This document shows, one piece after another, positions 1 through 10,052 of a stretch of DNA of 64,000 bases. Under the pieces are notes generated by a model. The model worked only from the letters and a program-made list of their open reading frames with translations, made no database searches and was not told where the DNA came from. The stretch is from positions 1-64,000 of the forward strand of contig NZ_NWSQ01000034.1 of NCBI RefSeq assembly GCF_002531725.1, written 5' to 3'. The position numbers and the translations under genes are program-made. Each line of letters begins with the position of its first letter. Position 1 is the stretch's first letter. This DNA is from Rhizobium sp. L43. GTDB taxonomy: Bacteria > Pseudomonadota > Alphaproteobacteria > Rhizobiales > Rhizobiaceae.

Positions 1-141
1 CAGCATCTGGCCGGCATGAAGGATTCGAAGGTGATCGTCGCCATCAACAAGGACGAGGAGGCGCCGATCTTCCAGGTCGCCGACTACGGACTGGTCGCCG
101 ATCTGTTCGAAGCCCTGCCGGAATTGCAAAAGGCGCTCTGA
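1..141 (+). CDS. etfA: Electron transfer flavoprotein alpha subunit, C-terminal fragment (5' end outside window)
   Basis: The first 46 codons read in frame 1 to a TGA at 139-141. The peptide carries the highly conserved EtfA C-terminal FAD-domain signature: QHLAGMKDSKVIVAIN followed by KDEEAPIFQVADYG. EtfA with EtfB carries electrons from acyl-CoA and other flavin dehydrogenases to ETF-quinone oxidoreductase. Only the tail is present, so domain completeness cannot be judged. About 100 nt separate it from the thi box downstream, so it is probably a separate transcription unit. The identification rests on the motif match alone but is strong for so short a segment. Confidence 0.85.
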   Translation, partial: QHLAGMKDSKVIVAINKDEEAPIFQVADYGLVADLFEALPELQKAL

Positions 142-237
142 CGATACCTTTCTGGCTTCGAGCCACTTGCATGACATCTGCCCAGTTCCAAGGTTGACAT
201 GAACTCAGCCCTCGACATAGTCTTTGCGGCATTCACC

Positions 238-343
238 AGGGGGGTCCCGGCAAGGGGCTGAGATACTGCTGGACAATACGGCTTTGCCTGTTGTGGCGCA
301 GTGACCCGTTGAACCTGATCCAGTTCATACTGGCGTAGGGACG
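238..343 (+). ncRNA. TPP riboswitch (thi box) in the thiC leader
   Basis: The leader holds the conserved TPP-aptamer blocks in order: GGGGTCCCGG at 241-250, GGGGCTGAGA at 254-263, then ACCCGTTGAACCTGATCCAG at 304-323 and CATACTGGCGTAGGGA at 327-342. These are the pyrimidine- and pyrophosphate-sensing helices of the THI element. The thi box was originally recognised upstream of the Rhizobium etli thiCOGE operon. It lies about 110 nt before the likely thiC start, leaving room for an expression platform that hides the ribosome binding site or forms a terminator. TPP binding is expected to switch off the whole thiCOSGE unit. Confidence 0.95.
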
Positions 344-451
344 GTGCAAGCGCTCGAAGGCTTCGGATTCCCGCGTGGATTCCATGCCGGCGTCTTTTCA
401 TCATTCCGGCTGATTGACTGGGTCTCCAATTGCAACTTGGAGCCTCAAACC

Positions 452-2278
<1,827 letters not shown>

Positions 2279-2279
2279 C

Positions 2280-3260
2280 ATGCGCGTCCTCGTCAAAGGG
2301 GCCGGCGTCGCCGGCCTCACCGTCGCTCACGAACTGCTTCGGCGCGGTGCTGAGGTCACGATCTCAAATCCCAGCCAAAATTTCCGCGAGGCCGCCTCCT
2401 GGCTCGCCGGCGGCATGCTGGCGCCATGGTGTGAACGGGAAAGCGCCGATGAAGCCGTGCTCGAGCGCGGCCGGGATTCCGCCGACCGCTGGGAAGCGAT
2501 CCTGCCGGGCAAGGTCGTCCGCAACGGAACGCTTGTCGTCGCGCCGAACCGCGATCAAAACGAGCTGAAGCGATTCGCCAGCCGCACCACTGGCTATCGC
2601 TGGGTTGAGGAACGCGAAATCGCTACCCTCGAACCCTCCCTTGCCGGTCGTTTCCGGCACAGCCTGTTCTTTCCGCAGGAAGCCCACCTCGATCCCCGCG
2701 AAGTATTGCTATCGCTGAAGAGTGATCTGTCGGCCAAGGGCGTCATCTTCGTCGATGCGATCGCGGATGACGGCGAATTCGCCGAAATCGTCGATTGCAC
2801 AGGGGTAGCCCGCCTCGGCCAAAGCCCGGATTTGCGGGGTGTGCGGGGCGAAATGCTCTATCTGCAGACGGAGGAGGTCACGCTTGCGCGGCCCGTCCGC
2901 CTGCTGCATCCGCGTTTTCCCGTCTATATCGTGCCGCGTGGCGAAGGCCTGTTCATGGTCGGCGCGACAATGATCGAGACGGAATTCCAGGGGCCGATCA
3001 CCGCTCGCTCGTTGATGGAGCTGCTGAATGCTGCCTACGCGCTGCATCCCGCTTTTGCCGATGCCGCCATCGTCGAAACCGGCGCCGGTATACGCCCTGC
3101 CTTTCCAGACAATTTTCCGCGGGTGACGCGGGAGAGCAATGTCATCATTCTCAACGGCCTTTATCGCCACGGTTTTCTGCTGGCACCGACCATGGCTGCC
3201 GAAGCCGCGGATCTGGTCTTTTCCGCACAGACGAAACAAGGGAGCCCCCGATGCGCCTGA
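2280..3260 (+). CDS. thiO: Glycine oxidase ThiO (FAD-dependent)
   Basis: Flavoprotein that oxidises glycine to the imine used for thiazole formation. The start is the ATG at 2280, directly after the thiC stop; a longer in-frame ORF reaching back into thiC is a shadow. The 326-aa protein opens with a Rossmann FAD-binding motif (VKGAGVAGLTVAHELLRRG), followed by AASWLAGGMLAPW, which is typical of ThiO and related DAO-family oxidases. The C-terminal part carries the DAO-family block GIRPAFPDNFP and the ending NGLYRHGFLLAP. Its 3' end overlaps thiS by 10 nt, suggesting translational coupling. Thiazole synthesis by ThiG needs the ThiO product and ThiS thiocarboxylate. Confidence 0.93.
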   Translation: MRVLVKGAGVAGLTVAHELLRRGAEVTISNPSQNFREAASWLAGGMLAPWCERESADEAVLERGRDSADRWEAILPGKVVRNGTLVVAPNRDQNELKRFASRTTGYRWVEEREIATLEPSLAGRFRHSLFFPQEAHLDPREVLLSLKSDLSAKGVIFVDAIADDGEFAEIVDCTGVARLGQSPDLRGVRGEMLYLQTEEVTLARPVRLLHPRFPVYIVPRGEGLFMVGATMIETEFQGPITARSLMELLNAAYALHPAFADAAIVETGAGIRPAFPDNFPRVTRESNVIILNGLYRHGFLLAPTMAAEAADLVFSAQTKQGSPRCA

Positions 3261-3448
3261 TCATAAACGGCGAACCCGAGACAATCGCCGCAACCACGCT
3301 TTCGCAGCTTCTGGCTGCGCTCGACTATGAGGGCGCGTGGCTGGCAACCGCCGTCAACGGCGAACTCGTCCATCGCGAGGATCGTGACGATCACCTCCTG
3401 AACGACAATGACAGGATCGAGATTCTGACCCCGATGCAGGGAGGCTGA
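3251..3448 (+). CDS. thiS: Sulfur carrier protein ThiS
   Basis: A 65-aa ubiquitin-like protein beginning MRLIINGEPETI and ending in PMQGG. The C-terminal Gly-Gly is the site that is adenylated and converted to thiocarboxylate for thiazole synthesis. Size and tail are exactly those of ThiS. The ATG at 3251 lies inside the last codons of thiO, and thiG follows after 3 nt. No thiF-type activating enzyme is in the window, so ThiS must be adenylated by a protein encoded elsewhere. Confidence 0.93.
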   Translation: MRLIINGEPETIAATTLSQLLAALDYEGAWLATAVNGELVHREDRDDHLLNDNDRIEILTPMQGG

Positions 3449-3451
3449 CCC

Positions 3452-4225
3452 GTGCTTGATCTCTACGGAACCCAGATTGGGTCACGCCTTCTACTCGGCA
3501 CAGCGCGTTACCCTTCGCCAGCCGTCATGGCCGAGGCTGTCAAACGATCCAGGACGGAGATCGTCACCGTGTCGTTGCGCCGGGAAACGGCCGGCGGGCG
3601 CAATGGCGGCGCATTTTTCGATATGATCCGGGCGCTCGGCATCCGCGTTCTTCCCAATACCGCCGGCTGCCATGGTGTATCCGAGGCCGTGCTGACGGCG
3701 AAGATGGCGCGCGAGGTGTTTCAGACCAACTGGATCAAGCTGGAGGTGATCGGCAATCACGATACGCTGCAGCCTGACGTTTTCGCGCTTGTGGAGGCGG
3801 CCCGCATTCTCGCCAGCGACGGCTTTGAGGTCTTTCCCTATACGACCGACGATCTGGTCGTGGCCGAGCGGCTGTTGGAGGCCGGATGCAAGGTGCTGAT
3901 GCCCTGGTGCGCGCCGATCGGCACCGCGGCGGGCCCGCTCAATCTTTCCGCCCTTCGATCCATGCGTGCGCATTTTCCCGACGTGCCGCTGATCGTCGAT
4001 GCCGGCATCGGCCGGCCGTCGCACGCAACGACCGTGATGGAGTTGGGATTCGATGCGGTCCTTCTCAACACCGCCGTTGCCGGCGCGGGTGACCCCGCCG
4101 CAATGGCGGAAGCCTTCGTTGGGGCGATTGAGGCCGGCCGACAGGCATTCGGCGCCGGCATGCTGGAACCGCGCGACATGGCGGTTCCGTCGACACCCGT
4201 GATTGGAAAGGCGGTTTTCGCATGA
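3452..4225 (+). CDS. thiG: Thiazole synthase ThiG
   Basis: TIM-barrel enzyme that combines deoxyxylulose 5-phosphate, the ThiO-derived imine and ThiS thiocarboxylate into thiazole phosphate. The 257-aa protein has the family motifs LLGTARYPS, NTAGCHGVSEAV and WIKLEVIGN (the Lys region forming the Schiff base), and the phosphate-binding end VDAGIGRPSHA with GFDAVLLNTAVA. It starts with GTG at 3452, preceded by GGGAGG. Its stop overlaps the thiE start (ATGA). It belongs to the riboswitch-controlled thi operon. Confidence 0.96.
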   Translation: MLDLYGTQIGSRLLLGTARYPSPAVMAEAVKRSRTEIVTVSLRRETAGGRNGGAFFDMIRALGIRVLPNTAGCHGVSEAVLTAKMAREVFQTNWIKLEVIGNHDTLQPDVFALVEAARILASDGFEVFPYTTDDLVVAERLLEAGCKVLMPWCAPIGTAAGPLNLSALRSMRAHFPDVPLIVDAGIGRPSHATTVMELGFDAVLLNTAVAGAGDPAAMAEAFVGAIEAGRQAFGAGMLEPRDMAVPSTPVIGKAVFA

Positions 4226-4836
4226 AGCTCGATCCCTTCTATCTGATCGTCGACAGCGCCGCCTGGATCGAAAGGCTGGTTCCGCTTGGTGTCAAACTCG
4301 TGCAACTGCGCATCAAGGAACGGCCGCTACCGGACATACGCACAGACATCCGGCGGGCAAAAGCAGTCTGTGCGGCGCATGAGTGCCAGTTGATCGTCAA
4401 CGACTATTGGCAGATCGCCATCGAGGAAGGCTGTGATTTCATCCATCTCGGCCAGGAGGATCTGGCGACGGCCGATCTTGCCGCCATCCGGGAAGCCGGC
4501 CTGAAGCTGGGACTTTCCACGCATGACGAGGCGGAATTGGCAATCGCGCTTGCGGCGCGTCCGCACTATCTCGCGCTCGGTCCGATCTATCCCACCATTC
4601 TCAAGGCCATGCCCTGGGCGCCGCAAGGTCTTGGCCGTCTGCGCGAGTGGAAGAGCCGCATCGGTCCGCTGCCGCTTGTCGCCATCGGCGGGCTGACAGT
4701 GGAGCGCATTGCCGGCGTGTTCGAAAATGGGGCCGATAGTGCGGCTGTCGTGACCGACATCACGCGCAATCCCGATCCCGAACAACGGACGCTGGCGTGG
4801 ATTGCGGCAACCCGGTCATTTCACCAGGGCCGTTGA
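4222..4836 (+). CDS. thiE: Thiamine-phosphate synthase ThiE
   Basis: Joins hydroxymethylpyrimidine diphosphate to thiazole phosphate to give thiamine phosphate. The 204-aa TIM-barrel protein shows VKLVQLRIKE (N-terminal substrate strand), NDYWQIAIEEGCDFIHLGQED, the LGPIYPT phosphate/pyrimidine loop and AIGGLTVERI. The start overlaps the thiG stop by 4 nt, so the five thi genes form one translationally coupled unit. thiD, needed for HMP-PP, is not in this cluster and must be elsewhere. Confidence 0.93.
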   Translation: MKLDPFYLIVDSAAWIERLVPLGVKLVQLRIKERPLPDIRTDIRRAKAVCAAHECQLIVNDYWQIAIEEGCDFIHLGQEDLATADLAAIREAGLKLGLSTHDEAELAIALAARPHYLALGPIYPTILKAMPWAPQGLGRLREWKSRIGPLPLVAIGGLTVERIAGVFENGADSAAVVTDITRNPDPEQRTLAWIAATRSFHQGR

Positions 4837-5312
4837 AGAGGAACTATCCCGACAACTCCGCTGTTTCACGCGAGGTATTTCGCTAGCGGCAGGAGGTTGC
4901 ATATTCTGGACCGCCAACTGGTCGAACATCGCTCGGCCGAATTTGAAAATGGGACCGGTGGCGCAGGGAACCAGTGCGCGCACTACGATCTACTCCCGGG
5001 CTTCTGGTCCATCCCCCTTCCGAGGCCTCGCCCCAGAATGGCAATGCCCACATTGGTCAGCGTCGGATGGTTGAAAAACAACCACCGCTTTGTCCGCAAA
5101 TGGCGCAAAGCGAGAGACGCGCATCGAACCACTTGTCTCAAACATCCTGAGCCGGACACATCATAGCCAGCAACGACATAGCTGTGATGGCATTGTATGA
5201 GGTGCGTCGCCGTTGTACTATGCAGCCTGACGGTTGCGCAAAGTGCTCGATGTATAGCCGGGGCCAAAGTCCGGTCGCGCGCTTCAACCCGATGAATAAG
5301 TGGCCGCGGATC
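4837..5312. other. 476-bp stretch without a recognisable gene
   Basis: Between thiE and nuoH I find no ORF with a recognisable product on either strand; the short ORFs here have no family motifs. It should contain the nuoH promoter, but I cannot place -35/-10 boxes with confidence. It marks the border between the riboswitch-controlled thi operon and the complex I cluster. Confidence 0.4.
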
Positions 5313-6314
5313 ATGGAACTTATCGTCGCCCTTGGCCTGATTGTCTTCAAGGTCGCGTTTCTGATTGCGATCCTGCTGCTGCTGCCGTTGCCGCTAACCT
5401 GGCTGGAACGTAAGATCGCCGGGCACATCCAGCAGCGGATGGGGCCGATGCGCGTCGGGTGGCACGGGCTGCTGCAGCCGGTGGCGGACGGAATAAAGCT
5501 CTTAACCAAAGAGGACCACATCCCGGCCGAGGCCGATCGCTTCCTGTTCAAACTGGCGCCAATCCTGGCGCTCACTCCGCCCTTTGTGGTGTTCGTCGCG
5601 ATCCCCTTCGGCGAAAGCATCTCGGTCCTCGGCGCCGAAATCACGCTCTACGTCTCCAACATGAATGTGGCGTTACTCTTCGTCTTTGCGGTGATCGGGA
5701 TCGAGGTCTATGGCGTCATCTTCGGTGGCTGGGCCGCTAACAGCAAATACGCGGTCCTCGGCAGCCTCAGGACCTGCGCGCAGATGATCAGCTACGAGAT
5801 TCCGATGGGGTTCGCGGTGATCGGGGTGGTCATGTTGGCGCAATCCATGAGCCTGCTCGACATCGTGCAGGCCCAAACCGATGTTTGGAACATCGTCTAC
5901 CAACCGGTCGGCTTCTTCGTGTTCTTCGTCGCCGGATTGGCCGAAGCGCAGCGTATTCCCTTCGACCTTTCGGAAGCGGAAGGCGATCTGGGGGCCGGCT
6001 TTCATACCGAATACAGCGGTATCCGCTTTGCGTTTTTCATGGTCAGCGAATACGCCATCGTGTTGCTGGTGTCGGTCCTGGTGGTGATCCTGTTTTTCGG
6101 CGGCTGGAACGGTTTCCTAATCCCGTTGCCACCGCTCCTCTGGTTCGTGCTCAAGGTCGCATTCTTCGTCTATGTGTTTATCTGGTTCCGTTTCACTTTC
6201 CCCCGCTACCGCTACGACCAACTGATGGCGATCGGATGGAAAGTCTTGCTTCCTCTGTCGATGGCGAACATAATTATAACCGGTGTACTTTTAGGGGCCG
6301 TAGCGGCCCCGTAG
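5313..6314 (+). CDS. nuoH: NADH-quinone oxidoreductase subunit H
   Basis: Membrane subunit of complex I at the junction with the peripheral arm, forming much of the quinone chamber. It is 333 aa from the ATG at 5313, where the first transmembrane helix starts; an in-frame ATG at 5292 and a longer ORF to 5184 are alternatives with no better ribosome site. Family hallmarks are LTWLERKIAGHIQQRMGP, GLLQPVADGIKLLTKED and RIPFDLSEAEGDLGAGF with HTEYSGI. Unlike the usual nuoG-H-I order, nuoH and nuoI lie on the strand opposite to the other nuo genes and converge on nuoG. nuoI starts 10 nt downstream. Confidence 0.95.
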   Translation: MELIVALGLIVFKVAFLIAILLLLPLPLTWLERKIAGHIQQRMGPMRVGWHGLLQPVADGIKLLTKEDHIPAEADRFLFKLAPILALTPPFVVFVAIPFGESISVLGAEITLYVSNMNVALLFVFAVIGIEVYGVIFGGWAANSKYAVLGSLRTCAQMISYEIPMGFAVIGVVMLAQSMSLLDIVQAQTDVWNIVYQPVGFFVFFVAGLAEAQRIPFDLSEAEGDLGAGFHTEYSGIRFAFFMVSEYAIVLLVSVLVVILFFGGWNGFLIPLPPLLWFVLKVAFFVYVFIWFRFTFPRYRYDQLMAIGWKVLLPLSMANIIITGVLLGAVAAP

Positions 6315-6324
6315 CGAGGCGGCG

Positions 6325-6891
6325 ATGTCGCGCGCGCAGGACAGAATTGGAACATGGATTGGCTGGACGTTCTTCGCCGATCTTGCGAGCGCGTTGGCTC
6401 TGACCTTCGGCTACATGTTCTCCAGAACCGTCACCATGCAGTATCCGGACAAGGAAAAATGGCTGCCCTACTCGCGCTATCGCGGGCATCACTTCCTGAC
6501 GCGTGATGAAGAGGGCGAGATCAAGTGCGTGGCCTGCGAACTCTGCGCGCGGATCTGTCCCTGCGACTGTATCGAAGTCGTCCCCTACGAGGACGAGAAG
6601 GGCAACCGGCACCCGGCTAAATTCGAGATCGACACGGCTCGCTGCCTTTTCTGCGGGCTGTGCGAGGACGCCTGCCCAGCCGATGCAATCGCGCTTGGCC
6701 AGCAGTACGAATTTTCGAGTTTTTCCTCGCGTGACCTGGTGATCGGGCGCGACGACCTGCTCGCCAAGCCGGGCAAGGCGACAACCGGCGGCGGCGTGGT
6801 TGCCGCGCGCCTGAATACAAAGAAGGACGTGCTCGTCGAGACGAAAGAGACGAAGGGTTACAACTGGTGGCGGAATATCCGGCGAACGTGA
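6325..6891 (+). CDS. nuoI: NADH-quinone oxidoreductase subunit I (2x [4Fe-4S])
   Basis: Ferredoxin-like subunit of the peripheral arm carrying clusters N6a and N6b toward quinone. The 188-aa protein contains two motifs: CVACELCARICPCDC (about 69-83) and CLFCGLCEDACPADA (about 109-123). An N-terminal amphipathic segment precedes YPDKEKWLPYSRYRGHH, typical of NuoI. It is coupled to nuoH and followed 44 nt later by a CBS-domain gene on the same strand. The C-terminal tail is longer than the ferredoxin core and ends YNWWRNIRRT. Confidence 0.95.
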   Translation: MSRAQDRIGTWIGWTFFADLASALALTFGYMFSRTVTMQYPDKEKWLPYSRYRGHHFLTRDEEGEIKCVACELCARICPCDCIEVVPYEDEKGNRHPAKFEIDTARCLFCGLCEDACPADAIALGQQYEFSSFSSRDLVIGRDDLLAKPGKATTGGGVVAARLNTKKDVLVETKETKGYNWWRNIRRT

Positions 6892-6935
6892 ACGCGCGCA
6901 TCCGTCAAGCCGGAGCGCGCAGACAGGAGGCTCAG

Positions 6936-7376
6936 ATGCTTGTCGGCGAAATCATGAAGAACAAGGGTGCAGGTGTCATCGCGGTCGCTCCCGATCAGAC
7001 GATGGTGGAAGTCTTGAGGCTGTTTCGCGACAACAATATCGGCTTCGTCGTCGTCAGCCAATCGAACGACGAATACCTGGGTTCGCTATCGGAGCGGGAT
7101 TGCTGCAATGCGGTGGCGGAATATGGGGCCGAGGCGGCGATGATGCGGGTCGCGGATGTCATGAACCGCAATGTGGCGACCTGTTCGACACGGGATTTGC
7201 TACCCGTCGCGATGGGGATCATGACCCAGCGGCGTACGCGTCATGTGCTGGTCATGGATGGAGGCGACGTTGTCGGCGTGGTCAGTATCGGCGACGTGGT
7301 TAAACACAGGCTCGACGAAGCGCAGCGCACAGAGCAGGATCTGCAGGATTACATCTGCGGGACCAGGTATCACTGA
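6936..7376 (+). CDS. CBS-domain pair protein in the complex I cluster
   Basis: A 146-aa stand-alone protein with two CBS motifs. The first covers roughly residues 1-65 (MLVGEIMKNKGAGVIAV ... VLRLFRDNNIGFVVVSQ). The second covers about 70-130 (VADVMNRNVATCSTRDLL ... RRTRHVLVMDGGDVVGVVS). The start is the ATG at 6936 with a perfect AGGAGG 5 nt upstream; a longer in-frame ORF from 6867 is rejected. CBS pairs generally bind adenine nucleotides (AMP, ATP, NAD, SAM) and act as energy sensors. Its place directly after nuoI suggests a role tied to this complex I, but its ligand and partner are unknown. Confidence 0.9.
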   Translation: MLVGEIMKNKGAGVIAVAPDQTMVEVLRLFRDNNIGFVVVSQSNDEYLGSLSERDCCNAVAEYGAEAAMMRVADVMNRNVATCSTRDLLPVAMGIMTQRRTRHVLVMDGGDVVGVVSIGDVVKHRLDEAQRTEQDLQDYICGTRYH

Positions 7377-7402
7377 CGTCGCCAGCTTGATGTGGAGACG
7401 CT

Positions 7403-7428
7403 GGGGCAGGGCGGCTTTGCCGTGCCCC
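7403..7428. terminator. Hairpin between convergent CBS gene and nuoG
   Basis: GGGGCA (7403-7408) pairs with TGCCCC (7423-7428), with an inner CGGC/GCCG stem around a TTT loop and a three-base bulge on one side. It sits in the 64-bp gap where the rightward nuoH-I-CBS unit and the leftward nuo operon meet. No T-tract follows on either side, so efficient intrinsic termination is uncertain. Confidence 0.4.
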
Positions 7429-7440
7429 GACCCCAAATCG

Positions 7441-10020
7441 TCAGACCCCACGCCAGATCCGGCTCGTGCGGTCGACCTCAAGAGCGGCATGCACCTTCTG
7501 GACCTTGACCGGGCATGGGTATTCGCCCCGCCGCATCAGGCTGTTGAGACGCAAGGCTCTATAGTTTTCCGGAACGAAGACGAGGCCCTTGGGAAACCGC
7601 CTGTCGACCTTGAGCTGCGCCGTCAGTTCGCCCTGGGCGGAACGCACCTTGACCTGATCGCCATCCGAAAGGCCAAGCTGTGCGGTATCCTGCGCGCTCA
7701 TCGCGACATAGGGATCATTGGCGACCGTGTTTAAGATGTCCGACCGTTCGGAAAGATATCCGTTGTGGAACAGGCAGTTGCCGGTGATCAGCATGAGCCG
7801 GTCGGCTGCTGTCGGGACAGGCGGTGGCGCAAAAAACACGTCGGCCGGTGGCGCTGGCACTGCCTTGGTGAATGCGCCGTCGGCGCCAAGCGCGTCCTGA
7901 GTCAACCCCTGATAGGCCGGAACCAGCCGGGCAATCTCGTCGAAAATTTCGCCTTGCGTCGACGGCCGCAGTGCCTGGTTGCGAAGCGCTGCGACGAAGT
8001 CGAAGATCGCCAGATTGCTCCGCGCCTCGAAGGCGGGTTCGCGGAATTTGCGGACCGTCTGGGTCCGGCCCTCGTTGTTGGTGAACGTGCCGGTTTCCTC
8101 GCCGTAACCTGCCGCAGGCAGAACGACCTCGGCAAGGCCCGCCGTATCCGTGAGGAAGGCGTCCTGCACGACCAGGAGATCGGCGGCGCCAAGCGCGCGC
8201 GTCACGAAATCCCTGTCGGGATAGGCGATCAGGGGGTCGGTTCCGGCGATATAGAGCGCGCCCATCCGCCCGCCGACGCAGAGCTCCAGAATGGCGTCGA
8301 GATCCGCGCCGGGTTCAGACGGGATTTCGGCGCCCCAGTTCCGCGCAAGAGTTGTGCGCGCAACATCGTCGGCGACCGCCCGCAGCCCCGGCAGAGCCAC
8401 CGGCAGAACTCCCATATCCCAGGCGCCCATCTGGTTGGCACGGTCGAAGAGGAACTGCATCGCCGGGCCCTTGCCGAGCAGGCGGAGAACGTGCAGCAGG
8501 TTGTTGATCTGCTGTAGCGTCGCGCGCGCTTCGGGTGATCTCAAGAGGTCAACGCTGACAAGCACGGTGACGCTGCTGCCTTCCTTGAGCGCCGCGGCCA
8601 GACGATCCGGCCCTTCAATGCCGGTGCTCGCCGCCGGCTTGCCAATTATCGCGCCGATGCCCGCAAGAACGTCGCCCGGCAAAGCCTGACCAACTGCCAT
8701 CACGAGACTGGCCACCACTGTCGCAAGGCTCGCCGCTTCTCCGCCGGGCAGCACGCGAACCACCACGCTGGCATCGGCGTCCAGACGGGATGGCCGCGCC
8801 GAGAGCATGAGCAATCCGGTCTGCCGCCGCCGCACGCCATCCCGCAGCAGATATTCGGTGACCGGGTTCTCCTCGGTGACGTTGCCGCCGACGACGAGCA
8901 CGCAGTCGTTGCCGATCACTTCTTCCAGCGGTGCGCGGCTGTTAAAGGCTGCCAGTAGCGGGCCGAGCGTATCGAAGGGCGTGGACCAGCGTGACGAGCA
9001 ATCAATGTTGTTGGTCCGGAATGCCGTCCGCATCAGCTTCTGGAACTGGTAGAGCACCTCGTTGGGCAGGCGAGGCGAGGCCAGCCCGCCAGCAACCTTG
9101 CCCTCGACGGCCGATAACCGCCGGCGCAGATAGTCCCCAGCCTCATCCCAGGAAACCGGAACCAGGGCGCCATCACGACGGATCATCGGTCGCTTGATCC
9201 GGTCCCGGCTCGCGACGAAATCGAGGCCGAACCGTCCCCGAACGCAGAGCGTTTCGCGGTTGACTCCCTCATCCCACTTCGAGCGCACCCGCATGAACTC
9301 GCCCTTACGTGTGCCCACCGTCAGCTGGCAACCGGTGCCACAATGCGGGCAGACCGTGTCGGTCTCTACGAGATCCCAGGGGCGCGCCTTGTAGCGGTAG
9401 GGGAAGCTCATCAGCGCGCCGACCGGGCAGACCTCGACGCAATTGCCGCATTGGTCGCAACTCGCCAGACTGCCCTCGAAGCCGGTGACGGCGGTATCCA
9501 TGCCTTTTTCGACGGTGCCCAGCGCCACCGCACCGACGACCTCCTCACACATCCGGACGCAGCGCTGGCACTGGATGCAGCGGTTGACGTTCATGATGAT
9601 GACCGGGCTCAGACGAATGTCCTCGGAGTGGAACACACGTTTGTCATCGCGGAATTGGCTTTCGCGGGGGCCGTAGGCCATCACCATGTTCTGAAGCTCG
9701 CATTCGCCGCCCTTGTCGCAGATCGGGCAGTCGAGGGGGTGGTTGGCGAGTAGCATGTCGAGCATGGAAGAGCGCGTTTCCTCGATCAGAGGCGTGTTCG
9801 TCCGCACGACCATGCCATCGGTGGCCGCAGTGGCACAGGACGGCTGCAACCGCCGCACGCCCTCGATCTCCACCAGGCACATGCGGCACGAAGCCAGCGG
9901 CGGCAGCCGCTTCAGATAGCAGAAGGTCGGGATATCGACGCCCAAACGCTGGGCGGCCTGCAGCACTGTCGAGCCAGCCTCAACTTCCAGCGTTTGTCCA
10001 TCAATCGTAATGCTAACCAT
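7441..10020 (-). CDS. nuoG: NADH-quinone oxidoreductase subunit G
   Basis: Large Fe-S subunit of the NADH-oxidising module. The start is the ATG at 10020 with AGGAAG just upstream, giving 859 aa; an ORF 16 codons longer is rejected. In order: an N-terminal [2Fe-2S] ferredoxin domain (LPPLASCRMCLVEIEG), the HPLDCPICDKGGECELQ ligand region, two [4Fe-4S] motifs (CIQCQRCVRMCEE and CDQCGNCVEVCPVGA), the CPHCGTGC motif, a molybdopterin-oxidoreductase-like body, and a C-terminal molydop-binding barrel (LGLSDGDQVKVRSAQGEL). The long body with the C-terminal barrel resembles formate-dehydrogenase-like NuoG variants. It is the last gene of the leftward nuo operon. Confidence 0.95.
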   Translation of the reverse strand: MVSITIDGQTLEVEAGSTVLQAAQRLGVDIPTFCYLKRLPPLASCRMCLVEIEGVRRLQPSCATAATDGMVVRTNTPLIEETRSSMLDMLLANHPLDCPICDKGGECELQNMVMAYGPRESQFRDDKRVFHSEDIRLSPVIIMNVNRCIQCQRCVRMCEEVVGAVALGTVEKGMDTAVTGFEGSLASCDQCGNCVEVCPVGALMSFPYRYKARPWDLVETDTVCPHCGTGCQLTVGTRKGEFMRVRSKWDEGVNRETLCVRGRFGLDFVASRDRIKRPMIRRDGALVPVSWDEAGDYLRRRLSAVEGKVAGGLASPRLPNEVLYQFQKLMRTAFRTNNIDCSSRWSTPFDTLGPLLAAFNSRAPLEEVIGNDCVLVVGGNVTEENPVTEYLLRDGVRRRQTGLLMLSARPSRLDADASVVVRVLPGGEAASLATVVASLVMAVGQALPGDVLAGIGAIIGKPAASTGIEGPDRLAAALKEGSSVTVLVSVDLLRSPEARATLQQINNLLHVLRLLGKGPAMQFLFDRANQMGAWDMGVLPVALPGLRAVADDVARTTLARNWGAEIPSEPGADLDAILELCVGGRMGALYIAGTDPLIAYPDRDFVTRALGAADLLVVQDAFLTDTAGLAEVVLPAAGYGEETGTFTNNEGRTQTVRKFREPAFEARSNLAIFDFVAALRNQALRPSTQGEIFDEIARLVPAYQGLTQDALGADGAFTKAVPAPPADVFFAPPPVPTAADRLMLITGNCLFHNGYLSERSDILNTVANDPYVAMSAQDTAQLGLSDGDQVKVRSAQGELTAQLKVDRRFPKGLVFVPENYRALRLNSLMRRGEYPCPVKVQKVHAALEVDRTSRIWRGV

Positions 10021-10052
10021 ACTTCCTCGCAGTCCTGTCGCAGCGCCCGCCG

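Noticed and set aside
344..451. N-terminal extension of ThiC to 644 aa
   Set aside because: Would code through the expression platform of the riboswitch and lacks ThiC homology; the ATG at 452 gives normal length.
4897..5166. 89-codon rightward ORF between thiE and nuoH
   Set aside because: No motif, low-quality composition and no ribosome site; overlaps an equally featureless ORF on the other strand.
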